From positions 10,372,786-10,436,785 of the forward strand of contig JAXIVH010000002.1 in NCBI GenBank assembly GCA_036785325.1: a stretch of 64,000 nt of DNA, given 5' to 3'. The position numbers and the translations under genes were made by a program. The DNA is from Urophycis tenuis (Eukaryota; Chordata; Actinopteri; Gadiformes; Phycidae). Of this stretch, positions 1 to 10,627 are shown in pieces. Positions within the stretch are counted from its first letter, which is position 1; every line of letters starts with the position of its first letter. The notes beneath the pieces were generated by a model. That model ran no database searches, was not told where the DNA came from, and saw nothing but the letters and a program-made list of their open reading frames with translations.

Positions 1-154
1 CTTTGTCTTGCCCTGTGCCAATTAGCTGTCCCAGGTGTTAGAATAAAAACGTAAACGTAACCAGGGGGGTTCAGGTACAATAATTACTACTGCCAGCAGG
101 GGTCAGGAATTTGCCTTAACGGAAAATCAAAGGAAAGTAAAAAATGGCTCCTAC
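1..154 (-). repeat. BEL-1 3' LTR, partial (cut by window edge)
   Basis: This matches 14933-15086 almost base for base. The boundary with the interior is marked by ...CTCCTACA. The next bases read CACCGGCCCCCTTATT, which on the minus strand is a short polypurine tract (AATAAGGGGG) just upstream of the LTR, as expected for plus-strand priming. BEL-2 has the same arrangement at 53390-53412. Confidence 0.85.
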
Positions 155-482
155 ACACCGGCCCCCTTATTGCTACCAGCTATACAGGTACAATAACAAA
201 TAAATAACAATATGGAGCCATAAACCATTTCAAACATCATAGTCAATAATCTGTCAAATGAGTAATCAGAATTGAACATGCATAATCAAACATCAGATAT
301 CAAACATCTGTTCATAAGTTCCATTTCAATACAAAACACCTTTTTTTTTCTTTTTTTGTTTTGTTTTACAAATCATCTGTCCATATCAACGTCCATGAGT
401 GTCAGCTCATTTTCGGTCCAGGTGTGTTTCGGTCAAATCATACAGGTAAGTAACATCATAAATACATAATAAACATCCATAT
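155..482. other. BEL-1 3' untranslated interior
   Basis: This is A/T-rich sequence between the integrase stop and the 3' LTR of BEL-1. I see no coding potential or other structure beyond the polypurine tract next to the LTR. Confidence 0.6.
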
Positions 483-1886
483 TTACATGTCATTTTCCAA
501 CATCAAACAAACCTTCGCCACTGGTCTATCCACAATACTTGTTTTTGTTTTAAGACTCAGACTACGAACAATTCCCTTAGAATCTTTCTTCGTGTCAACA
601 ACCCTTCCCAACATCCACGATCCCCTAGGGGCAGTAGGGTCTGCAATTAACACAATATCTCCACACATGTAATTTCTTTTCTGTTTAAACCATTTCTGCC
701 TTTCTTGTAAAGTGGGAAGATACTCCCTAACCCATCTTTTCCAGAATATATCGGCCAAGTACTGTATCTGCCTCCATCTGCGTCTACTATACAAGTGTGA
801 TTTCTGAAACAAACCAGGGGGTAGTAAAGTTTGACCCTTAAGCAGTAAAAGATGGTTGGGCGTTAGAGGTTCTAGGTCATTGGGACTATCTGACAGAGAA
901 GTAAGTGGGCGACTGTTAATGATAGCCTCCACCTCACACATGAATGTATGCAGGGACTCATCATCTAATGTTTGTTGTCTTGTCAGTGATAGAAGTGTCA
1001 GTTTGACTTGCTTGATTAGCCTCTCCCATACACCTCCAAAATGTGAAGCGGCAGGTGGGTTGTAAATCCATTCGATGACTTTCTGTTGAAGAGCAGTTTG
1101 GAGTTTGTGGCTTTGATTCCATTCTTTAACTGCATTCCTGAGTTCACGGTCAGCCGAAGTCAGATTAGTTCCATTGTCGGATCTTATTTGTTTTACCTGA
1201 CCACGTCTGCTTATGAATCTGCGTATTGCATTGATACAGGCGTCAGTATCGAGTGAGTTAGAAATTTCTAAATGTACTGCTCTGGTTGTGAGACATGTAA
1301 AAATTACACCATATCTTTTCAGTTCACTCCGTCCTCTTTTCACTATTATTGGGCCAAAGTAATCGGTTCCAACAAAGGTGAATGGTGGGAGGTCTGGGGT
1401 TACTCTGTCCTTTGGCAAGTCTGCCATCTTTTGCTCTCCTAAGCGAGAGTGGGAACGCCTGCAGAATGTGCATTCAGAGCGGATCTTTCTTGCAAGGGAA
1501 TTAGCTGCTGGGATCCAATACTGTTGGCGCAACTTGGAAAGCATGTGATTCCTTCCACAGTGTCCTAGTTGTTCATGTATATGTTTCAGCACCAGTTTGG
1601 ACGTGTGATGGTGTTTTGGAAGAACCGGGTGTTTCCTGCATTCTGGCATAGCCATCCTGCTTAATCTCCCTCCTGTGTGTAAAAGGCCATCCTGTAGAAA
1701 AGGATCAAGCTTTCGAATGTGGCTTTTAGGACTTATGTGAGCATCCATTCTCAGGCTTTCAATTTCACTAGGAAATTCCTCCAATTGCGTGAAGCATATG
1801 ATTGCTTTCTCTGCTCTTTTGACGTCGTTCACTGTGAGACGTTGTACATTCAAGCATTTCTTAACTGTTTGCATTTTTCTTTCCAT
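483..1886 (-). pseudogene. BEL-1 integrase region of pol
   Basis: This is the C-terminal part of a BEL/Pao polyprotein, open for 467 codons. In order it shows an HHCC zinc-binding module (HIHEQLGHCGRNH, then CTFC), the catalytic core with D in TDYFGP, D in SDNGTN and E in the GVWERL block, and the BEL-typical tail (ITPNH-like block LTPNHLLLLKG, then FWKRWVREYLP). Integrase inserts the cDNA into host DNA. Upstream (1887-2142) the frame is lost, and the RNase H part lies beyond the Gypsy-A insertion at 10628. The open stretch could be read as an intact ORF, but it lacks the rest of its polyprotein in frame, so I treat it as a relic. Confidence 0.85.
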
Positions 1887-2146
1887 CAGACATTGTTTCT
1901 TTGCATCAGAGTTCTTAATACTCAGTCATGTCGGTAAGTATTTCCTTCCTTTTCTGCCTCAGGTGCAAGAGAACATCTTTGAGCTTAAGTAGCCATGCTA
2001 CTGCTCTGGTAAGCTTGTTTCACTTTGAATGATGGTGTATGAAGTCATGAGTAGGATTGTGTTGTGGTTTTACTAACACATTCATGATGAGAGCATCCTT
2101 TCTCACTTCCACATCATTATCTTCATCACATACTTGCATAACACTG

Positions 2147-3006
2147 TGTAACAATTTCACCCTTATTTGATTAGGCTCTCATTGTCACCACGCATAATTA
2201 TAAGGTCGGGACGGATCTATTATTATGCCACGTTGAGAAAGTATAATGTCCGTTCAAAAAATAAACTTAAATAAGCAGAAGGCCTAGCCTCCCTTTATTC
2301 ACACAATGATAACGATAACTTAGACTTAAGGAATGAAACAAACATATAAACAAAGTTGGCGTTGTATTGGCGGATGTCAATATGAGAGCGCGTCACGCTT
2401 TCATCACAAAACGCCGACACTCAAACATCGCTTTAAAAAAACACTTTAAACCCACGATCAACCCCCCAAAGTCAAGCGTCCATAAGTCCCAATACTTTAT
2501 AACAAAAATTAAACAGTTTCAACACAAATCAAGCCTTGAGTTCAAACGTAAAGTGGTACCAAACGAAGTGTTCATCTCACAGTTTGTTGAGGTGCCGCTG
2601 CAGATGTTCAATGCTGTAGCGCAACCCCACCAACGACAGCACGTAAGCACAATGTCCTTTGCTTGAGTTAATCCAATGAATCCCCCAAAACGTAATCCAT
2701 AACCAGAAACAGGTTCAGAAGAGGGGTCACGGTAATTCCCCAAGCCGGCCTCAAACGCGCGCAAGCCTCACCATGTCCGGGTAAGGCCAAACATCAGCCC
2801 CCCCCGAGGGCTCTCCCCGTACATCATATATAACCTACCCAACGCAATAAAAGTCCACAAACTCACGTTCAGCATAATTGCCCGACCATCAAATTTACAC
2901 ACATGGCATATTTAACAAAGAGAAAATAATCATACATATACAACATACCATATATATAATATACTCATTTGAGCCAGTTTAAGGTGACCTTTAGGTAATC
3001 TTTACA
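2147..3006 (-). repeat. Gypsy-A 3' LTR
   Basis: This 860-bp LTR is close to identical to 9756-10627. It begins TGTAAC and ends TTACA on the plus strand (TG...CA ends). Near its interior edge it contains (TA)n-rich sequence. The size difference between copies comes mainly from short indels in C- and TA-rich runs. Confidence 0.92.
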
Positions 3007-3945
3007 TTCCCCCCCCCCCCCCCCCCCCCCCCCCCCCAGCCAGCGGCTTATCGGGACCATAATAGGGCTTCATGTTTACCACATTCACATTATCCACCTT
3101 TAATTTGTTAGTCAACCAATGAACAAGGTAATTTAAAGGACCTAACTTTTTCTCTACCTTAACAGGTCCTGACCATCTGGGTGCAAGCTTGGCAGAGAAA
3201 CTTGTAGAAGCTTTAGACAAGGGGTGTGACCTAATCCAGACCAGGTCCCCGACAGCAAAGTGTACATCTTTGCGACGTGCATTATAATACCTGGCATGTC
3301 TAGCCTTGGCTACACTAACATGTCTTTCAACCTCCTTCATGAGATGTGTGTGTGCATGTAGTGTGTGGTATGCAGGTGTGCCAGGAACAGGAGCTTTGTG
3401 TATGAGCCGCTCCACAGGGCCTTTGATGTTACGCCCAAGAGTTAACACAGCAGGGGTCACGCCAGTGGTCTCGTGCACCGCTGTGTTGATGGCAAAGCGG
3501 AACTCGGGCAGCCATCTGTCCCAATCCTGATGGTGGTCTTCCACATAGGAGGCGATCATGGGTCTCAAAGTTCTGTTCACCCGCTCAGTCAAATTGGTCT
3601 GGGGGTGGTAAGCCGTGGTGAGCTTCTGAGTCACGCCCCAGGATCCACAAAGGCTGGTCAACAGCTGGCTTGTGAATTGTGGACCACGGTCAGAAACTAA
3701 GAAGGCTGGCACGCCCCAGCGGGTGAAGATATTGTTCTTCAGGATCTGAATCACTCTTGGAGTCTTGGCATCCTTCAGAGCGAATAGCTCCACCCACTTG
3801 GTGTAATAGTCCACGACAACCATAAGAGTTGAATTTCGGGCTCTACTGAACGGTAGAGGGCCCATGAAGTCTACTCCGATCATCTCACCCGGTTCCTTGA
3901 CCTTGGTTGACTGGAGCAGACCAGCTGGCTTGACATTTGAAGCTT
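3002..3945 (-). pseudogene. Gypsy-A integrase, C-terminal part (split by Gypsy-B)
   Basis: Open frame from about 3883 to the stop inside the LTR. It carries the catalytic core D in GVDFMGPL, D in SDRGPQF and E in LTERVNR, followed by the GPY-type C-terminal module (PRWSGPVKVEKKLGPLNYLV). The N-terminal HHCC finger is at the other side of Gypsy-B, near 6019-6120, so the protein can no longer be made as one piece. It ends in about ten glycines encoded by the polypurine tract. There is no chromodomain. Confidence 0.88.
3007..3037 (-). promoter_or_regulatory. Gypsy-A polypurine tract with 29-bp G run
   Basis: On the minus strand this is a run of about 29 G followed by AA, directly before the 3' LTR start. 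That is the position of the plus-strand primer. The run is translated at the end of the integrase frame as poly-glycine, and the stop codon TAA is supplied by the first bases of the LTR. Confidence 0.75.
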
Positions 3946-3950
3946 TGTAC

Positions 3951-4162
3951 TGTGATGATAAGTAAAATGTATTGCAGTTTTACCTCCTGCCACTAGATGG
4001 ACGCAGATATGATGTACTCCCCGGAGGTGTGTCGGTGTATTGTAAGTCATCAGAAGATGAACAATGAACCTGACGGTGTACCTGTGTCCTCCTGACCTGC
4101 TATGTTAATAAATACGTTTAGTTAAGAACCCAAATTTCTTCATTAAGATTAGAAACATTACA
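3951..4162 (+). repeat. Gypsy-B 5' LTR
   Basis: 212 bp, TGTGATGATAAG to AAACATTACA. It is about 98-99% identical to 5802-6013 by eye; the differences are TGTGATG/TGTTATG, CTGTGTCC/CTGTATCC and CAAATTTC/CAAGTTTC. It contains AATAAA within TTAATAAATACG. Confidence 0.93.
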
Positions 4163-4179
4163 TGGTACCAGGAGTGGTC
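4163..4179 (+). promoter_or_regulatory. Gypsy-B primer binding site (tRNA-Leu-like)
   Basis: Directly after the 5' LTR the sequence reads TGGTACCAGGAGTGG. This is the complement of the 3' end CCACTCCTGGTACCA that I recall for a vertebrate leucine tRNA (UAA type). The position and the leading TGG are as expected for a minus-strand primer site. Confidence 0.7.
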
Positions 4180-4190
4180 CAACAGAAGTC

Positions 4191-4892
4191 ATGGAAAGTG
4201 TGAAGCCGCCTGAACCTCTGAATTGGACTGGAAATGTGGATTGTGAATGGCGAACGTTCAAGCAACGATTCAACCTTTACCTGCAAGCACTGGGACTGGA
4301 CAATAAGCCAGACGCACGGAAAATAGCACTGCTTCTCACCGTCGCGGGACCTCAGGCTGTGGAGGTATTTAATACGTTTGTGTTCGCTGAAAGGGATCAC
4401 AAGGAACAGTTTGACAAAGTTGTGGAAAAGTTTGATAACCACTGTTCACCAAAGAAGAACAAGACCTTCGAACGGTATGTGTTTCGTTCCCGCCGGCAAT
4501 CGCAAACTGAAAGTTTTTATGCTTTTGTGACGGACTTGAAATTGAAGGCAAGAACATGTAACTTTGGAGAACTGAAAGACTCAATGATTCGTGACCAAAT
4601 TGTGTTCGGAGTGCACGACAAAAAAGTGAGAGAGAGGTTACTGAGAGAGCCTGAATTAAAGTTGGCTGAGGCTATTAAGATTGGCAATGCTAGCGAGCTG
4701 GCTAAGCTGCATGCAAAAACATTCAGTGCGCAGAAGGAACAGGAGAGTGCAACGGTGCCCGTAGCTGCAATAAAGCAAATGCAGAAATCGAAAAAAATGA
4801 ATAAACAACAAAATGTCACGGAGACTTTTTCATGCAAAAGATGTGGCAATCAGCATACACCAAAACAATGCCCTGCATTTGGAAAAACGTGA
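4191..4892 (+). CDS. Gypsy-B Gag
   Basis: 233-residue Gag-like protein. It has a capsid-type helical region (residues about 10-165, with WRTFKQRFNLYLQA and the FDNHCSPKKN block typical of this lineage). A lysine-rich linker follows, then one zinc knuckle of spacing C-x2-C-x3-H-x4-C (CKRCGNQHTPKQC). It would package element RNA. The frame is complete from ATG to stop with no breaks. The stop TGA lies right at the deletion junction, so the usual continuation into protease is lost. Functional status is unknown. Confidence 0.85.
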   Translation: MESVKPPEPLNWTGNVDCEWRTFKQRFNLYLQALGLDNKPDARKIALLLTVAGPQAVEVFNTFVFAERDHKEQFDKVVEKFDNHCSPKKNKTFERYVFRSRRQSQTESFYAFVTDLKLKARTCNFGELKDSMIRDQIVFGVHDKKVRERLLREPELKLAEAIKIGNASELAKLHAKTFSAQKEQESATVPVAAIKQMQKSKKMNKQQNVTETFSCKRCGNQHTPKQCPAFGKT

Positions 4893-4940
4893 GCTGCACA
4901 GGAATTCCTGTTCCTTGCACAGGAATATGACTTTCGTCAT

Positions 4941-5561
4941 GTGACTTCTAGTCCCCGGTATGCTCAATCCAACGGAAAGGCAGAGAAAGGTGTGCACATA
5001 GTCAAGCAGATGCTCAAGAAAGCACAAGAAAGTCAGTCAGATCCATACTTGGCGCTGCTGAGTTATCGAGCTTCCCCTCTTGAGCATGGCCTGTCCCCTG
5101 CAGAAATTCTTATGGGACGCAGACTACGCACCACACTTCCAAACACCTCTGAACAGAAACAAAAGGAAGTGAAACAAAGACAAAAACGTCTGCAAAAGAG
5201 ACAAAAAGCTAATTATGACAAGTCAACAAAAAGCTTAGTACCACTGGCTAGGCATGACACAGTAAGAATACATGATTCCAACGCCTGGAGCAAGAAAGCA
5301 ACCGTTCTTGAGGAAGTGAGTCCAAGATCTTACAACGTCAAAACAGAGGATGGCCAAGTCCTCAGGAGAAATCGACGGAGTCTACTCAAAACACAAGACA
5401 CCTGGCAAGAACAGACTGATGAAGATCCGCAGCGAGATCCAGCCTCCACCGCATCAGATGATCCACCGCCGGATGATCACCAGAGAGCTGTAGAGACTGA
5501 CTTGCCAGAGTTGAGAAGATCATCAGGCACTGTCAAAGCACCTGACAGGCTGAATCTATAA
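4941..5561 (+). pseudogene. Gypsy-B integrase C-terminal remnant
   Basis: Open for 206 codons, beginning inside the integrase core at TSSPRYAQSNGKAEKGV, which holds the third catalytic acidic residue (E). It continues with the C-terminal part (LLSYRASPLEHGLSPAEILMGR and a KANYDK block) and a long hydrophilic tail. The HHCC finger and first two catalytic aspartates are absent, so no integrase activity is expected. Just before it, TGCACAGGAAT occurs twice (about 4894 and 4917), a possible trace of the deletion join. Confidence 0.85.
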
Positions 5562-5801
5562 GGACTATGAGCTGTATCCTTTTCATTGAAAAATGAGTTC
5601 ATGTTTGTGTTTATTAAGTAATGTTAAGTTGAAAAGAAGAAGTAAAAATGAGTTCATAGTCATATGCAAAATTAAAAGAAAATAATAATACACAGATACA
5701 AACTGCTTATGATAAGTTTAAAGAGTACTTGATAAAATTGCTAGTATGAGATTGCTGGTACAATAGTTTGTATAATGTTTTCACCTCTAGAAAAAGGGGG
5801 A

Positions 5802-6013
5802 TGTTATGATAAGTAAAATGTATTGCAGTTTTACCTCCTGCCACTAGATGGACGCAGATATGATGTACTCCCCGGAGGTGTGTCGGTGTATTGTAAGTCA
5901 TCAGAAGATGAACAATGAACCTGACGGTGTACCTGTATCCTCCTGACCTGCTATGTTAATAAATACGTTTAGTTAAGAACCCAAGTTTCTTCATTAAGAT
6001 TAGAAACATTACA
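5802..6013 (+). repeat. Gypsy-B 3' LTR
   Basis: Second copy of the 212-bp LTR. It is preceded by a clear polypurine tract, AGAAAAAGGGGGA (5789-5801), and followed by the target duplication TGTAC. Confidence 0.93.
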
Positions 6014-9000
6014 TGTACTGCTGGCACTTCTGGCAAGCACGGACATGGCTCCAGACGTCTTTCCTGATTTCCGGCCACCAAGCCATCTCCAAGATCCTCA
6101 AAGGCGTCTTCATCCTTCCTAGATGTCCTCCGAATGGGCTGTCATGGAAGTATGCCATGAACTTAGGAATCTGCTCTGCCGGAACGACCATCTGGTAATT
6201 AAAACCACTATACCTGGAGGGAACGCCCCGGTAGAGCACCCCTTGTTGGAGCTGATAGTGAATTCGGCCTGGCACTGGTTCAGAGATGGATTGGAAGAGC
6301 TCTTGGCACAGAGGATCACTTTCTTGAGCCTTCTCAATATCTTGCAAGGAGCTAGGCAAGTTGGACCAACAAGACTTGGAGACTGCCACAGCCGCGTTAG
6401 CCTCTTCAGGCAGTTGGTCCACTGGTTTAGGTGCACGGGATAGCGCATCTGGGACGACGTTGGAACAGCCTTTCTTATAATGCACTCTGAAGGAGAATGA
6501 CTGCAGCCGAAGTGTCCATCTGGTGAGGCGAGATGTTATTTTGGGGCAGTTGAACGCCCAGGCTAGAGCACTGTGGTCTGTGAACACATCAAATGGGTCC
6601 CCTTCCAGATAGTGATGCCACTTCTCCACCGCCCACACAACTGCAAGGCACTCCTTCTCTGAAGTGGAGTACCTCAGTTCAGGACCATGGAGAGCTCTTG
6701 AGGCAAAGGCAATGACCTGTTCCACGCCCTCAACAGTCTGAATCAGAACAGCGCCTAGGCCAACATCACTGGCATCACAGTGCACTTCAAACGGTAGGTG
6801 CGGCCTTGGCTGAGCAAGCACTGGTGGTGACTGCAAAAGGGCTTTGAGGTGTTCGAAAGCACCTTGGCACTGTGCAGACCATTCCCAAGCGACGTCTTTT
6901 CTCTTAAGATTGTTGAGTGGTGTTGCGGCGTCTGCCAGTCTTGGGAGGAACTTGTGGTACCAGCCCACTAACCCCAAGAACCTCTGAAGGCTTTTGAGGT
7001 CAGTGGGTACTGGATAGGCTGTAATGGCATCAACCTTGGCCGAATCCACTTCAACCCCTCTTGACGAGACAATGTGTCCCAGGAATACCAGCTCTGTCTT
7101 GAAAAGATGGCACTTTTTTAGATTGAGTGTCAGGTTGGCCTGATGTAGCTTTTGGAACACCGCATCAAGGTCATGTAGATGTTGTTGCTGTGTCCTGGAA
7201 AAGACGATTATGTCGTCGATGTAAACAAAGCAGATGTTTCCTCTCAGATTTCCCAGGACAGATTCCATCAGTCGCTGAAATGTGGCGCCGGCGTTGCGCA
7301 AACCGAACGCCATCACCTTAAACTGATATAGACCTCGATGCGTGATCATGGCAGTCTTCCTCTTGCTCTCTTCACCCATGGCGACCTGCCAATAACCACT
7401 TTGGAGATCCAGGATTTCATGCACGAGTGGCATTGGATATGCGTCATGGTGTGTTTTGGCGTTGAGCCCCCTATAGTCCACGCAGAAACGGAGTGACCCG
7501 TCTTTCTTTGGGACTAAGACCACTGGGGAGGCCCACGCAGAAGAAGATGGCTCAATGATGTTGTTACTGAGCATCTTGTCAAGATGTTCCTCAATGATAG
7601 CTTGCTTTTGAGGTGACACACGGTATGCTCTTTTACGCACAGGAAGCTCATCAGTTGTCAGGATGCTGTGCTGGAAGACGTTGGTGAGGCCCGTGGCCTC
7701 TGTCCACACTGAGGACCACTTCTCCAACAGTGGCCTGACCACTTCAGGTTGAGCCTCATAGAGTGAAGTTATGGGATGTGCGTTGGAGTCTTCAATCACT
7801 GCTGCATAGAAGTAAGCTGAAGGGTGTTTCCACTCCAGTGAGTCACGAGACTTATGGAGAAACTTGTATTCCTTTCCTCCTGGCAATACGTATTTCCCTT
7901 GGTGGGGCTTTAAATTGATTTGGCTTGTGCGCATGAAGTCCAGGCCAAGCAGAAGAGGCATGCACAACTGGTCGTCTTCCAGAGCGTACATGTTCACAGT
8001 GCAATGGGCATCATTAAGGGTCAGCAGCAGGGTAGTTTTACCTACGGCTTTGCTTTCTTGGCCATTGGCCATTACGAACTTTTGATGTTCTTCACACAAT
8101 GCCTCACCTTCTGTCTTGATATGGTTCCACAGAGTTCTGCTCATCAACGAATATGTGCAGCCTGTGTCCAAGACAGCATCACCCTTTGAGCCCCGGATAG
8201 CAACAGGCACTACTAGAAGAGTCAGAGAACCTAGCACGACCACAACACTAGCCTTCTGGGCTCCTTGGTCAGCCGTTGGCTTCTTGATGCCCTTCTTGGA
8301 GTTCTTGTCTGTAGGGTTGTTTTGTTGCACGCGGCTCCAGTAGTCCTTTGAGTTGCCCCAGTCCCTTTCAATTAAAGACCCCACCTTCACAAGCTGTTCC
8401 ACAGTGGTCACAATGCCCCGCAGGCCACTAGCCAGCTTCGGGTAGCAGGCATTCAAGATACGCCGCACAATCTCGCCTTCGGGCATCTCTGGACGCCACT
8501 TCAGACACAGTGCACAGTGGTCATACGCGAAATCCCTCAAGAATTGTGTGGGTTCTTGTATGCTTGTACGGACCAGCTCCTCCATCTCAATAGGATAATC
8601 AGAGGGCAGGAAGGCCTCAAGGAATGCACTCTTGAATGCCTCCCAAGTGGTTATCTTGTCACGCGCTGCTAGCCACCAGCTCCTTGCAGGTCCCTTGAGG
8701 ACCGAATTGATGGTGCCAATGAGTTCGGCATCAGTCAGTGGTCGAAGAGTGAGAAAATTCTCACACAGCTCAATGAAATCAGTGACATCTTTTGAGCTCC
8801 TTGAATCACCAAACATTGGAAACTCATTCCTAATAGGCGGTATGTTGGTAGTTGTGTGCACAGCTGTTATTGTGGTATCACCCCCTGCTGGACGAGGCAT
8901 GGTGGGGCCAAAGCCTGGAGTTGAGTAGGCAGCGGGACCCCAAGTTGGACGTTTGCTGATAACCTTTTTTACTTCCTCCTTCCAATGTTTGTCCCTGCGC

Positions 9001-9425
9001 TCCAAGCAGGCAGCAACTGCTTGCTCAAATTCCATCAGCCTCTCATCAGAGTAGGCCATAGCCTGTTTCACTGCGGCTTCCATTGCAGCTCTGATGCCAT
9101 CTTCTCTGTTGAGAGTGCTGTCTACTGCCTCTTTGAGTCTATTTTCTACGGCCTCAATTTTTTGATGCAGCTCTTGGAGATGTTCTAACGTTCTATCAGC
9201 CTCATCATCTGAATGCCCTACCTCTTCTTCACTGTCAAGATACATGGCCTCCAATCGGGTGGTTATTGCTGAAACTTCCCTGCGATTGTGCCTGATAGTG
9301 ACATGTCTAAAGGGATCTGCATCTTCAGGTGAGCTGGTCTTTTCAGCAAGAACAATGAGAGGGTTTGCTTCATCAGTGCCATCACCCGAGGCAGATCCCT
9401 GCTGGTCACTCATGATCAATGACAT
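6009..9425 (-). pseudogene. Gypsy-A gag-pol (Gag, protease, RT, RNase H, integrase N-terminus)
   Basis: One 1138-codon frame. The Gag region (residues about 1-400) has an acidic and coiled-coil N-terminus and a capsid-type core (WWLAARDKITTWEAFKSAF). I see no CCHC knuckle. The protease motif DTG is near residue 420. RT follows with FCVDYRGLN and the catalytic YIDD near residue 735; then RNase H (HCDASDVG, TSEKECLAVVWA, FTDHSALAWAF); then the integrase HHCC finger (HDSPFGGH ... CQKC). It is cut exactly after the finger by Gypsy-B. No internal stop or frameshift is visible, so before that insertion the element may have been coding-competent. Confidence 0.9.
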
Positions 9426-9755
9426 ACTTTATGTGTGCGATATACACGCGCAAAATGTACATGTAAATATATTTGTAATGTGCTGAGGTGGATGCCTCAC
9501 AATATAATATGATAGGCTAATGCCCTACTATTATACTGTAATGTAATGCCTTAATAAAATAAAACTATGCAATGCAAAATAGATATGTGAGTGTTTTCAC
9601 TGGCCTAGCCCCTTAGCCTGCCCTATTCAAACACTCAGCAAAATGAAATAATTCAATGAACAATTAATTCCCCCAAATATGCACACAATAGTACAAAATA
9701 TTAACAACAATTGCAAAACAATAATGCGATCCAGCCCCCCGTAAGGGCCACCAAC
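9426..9755 (-). other. Gypsy-A 5' leader and primer binding site
   Basis: Interior between the 5' LTR and gag. Two bases after the LTR end the minus strand reads TGGTGGCCCTTACGGGG, a plausible tRNA primer site by position and leading TGG. I cannot assign the tRNA. Confidence 0.6.
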
Positions 9756-10627
9756 TGTAACAATTTCACCCTTATTTGATTAGGCTCTCATTGTCACCAC
9801 GCATAATTATAAGGTCGGGACGGATCTATTATTATGCCACGTTGAGAAAGTATAATGTCCGTTCAAAAAATAAACTTAAATAAGCAGAAGGCCTAGCCTC
9901 CCTTTATTCACACAATGATAACGATAACTTAGACTTAAGGAATGAAACAAACATATAAACAAAGTCGGCGTTGTATTGGCGGATGTCAATATGAGAGCGC
10001 GTCACGCTTTCATCACAAAACGCCGACACTCAAACAACGCTTTAAAAAAACACTTTAAACCCATGATCAACCCCCCAAAGTCAAGCGTCCATAAGTCCCA
10101 ATAATTTATAACAAAAATTAAACAGTTTCAACACAAATCAAGCCTCGAGTTCAAACGTAAAGTGTTACCAAACGAAGTGTTCATCTCACAGTTTGTTGAG
10201 GTGCCGCTGCAGATGTTCAATGCTGTAGCGCAACCCCACCAACGACAGCACGTAAGCACAATGTCCTTTGCTTGAGTTAATCCAATGAATCCCCCAAAAT
10301 GTAATCCATAACCAGAAACAGGTTCAGAAGAAGGGTCACAGTAATTCCCCTAGCCGGCCTCAAACGCACGCAAGCCTCACCATGTCCGGGTAAGGCCAAA
10401 CATCAGCCCCCCCCCCAGAGGGCTCTCCCCGTACATCATATATAACCTACCCAACGCAATAAAAGTCCACAAACTTGCGTTCAGCATAATTGGCCGACCA
10501 TCAAATTTACACACATGGCATATTTAACAAAGAGAAAATAATCATACATATACAACATACTATATATATACAGTATATAATATACTCATTTGAGCCAGTT
10601 TAAGGTGACCTTTAGGTTATCTTTACA
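9756..10627 (-). repeat. Gypsy-A 5' LTR
   Basis: 872 bp, near-identical partner of 2147-3006. Right flank ACTG (10628-10631) matches the left flank. Confidence 0.92.

Larger units (their letters stand above)
3951..6013 (+). mobile_element. Internally deleted Ty3/Gypsy element (Gypsy-B), nested in Gypsy-A
   Basis: Plus-strand element of 2063 bp with 212-bp LTRs at 3951-4162 and 5802-6013, flanked by TGTAC at 3946-3950 and 6014-6018. It holds a gag with one zinc knuckle (4191-4892), then directly an integrase C-terminal piece (4941-5561). Protease, RT, RNase H and the first two-thirds of integrase are missing. The gag and integrase tail resemble the Mag-like lineage often annotated as K02A2.6-like. 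The LTRs differ at about three sites that I can see, so insertion was recent. It would need enzymes from a full-length relative. Confidence 0.92.
2147..10627 (-). mobile_element. Ty3/Gypsy LTR retrotransposon (Gypsy-A), nested in BEL-1
   Basis: Minus-strand element with LTRs at 2147-3006 and 9756-10627, both starting TGTAACAATT and ending TTTACA. It is flanked by ACTG at 2143-2146 and 10628-10631, a 4-bp target-site duplication. The interior encodes gag, protease, RT, RNase H and integrase in one frame. That frame is split within the integrase by Gypsy-B (3951-6013). Across the insertion the integrase resumes in the expected position, so the ORF was probably open before Gypsy-B arrived. The LTRs differ at only a scattering of positions, which makes it much younger than BEL-1. 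Confidence 0.93.
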
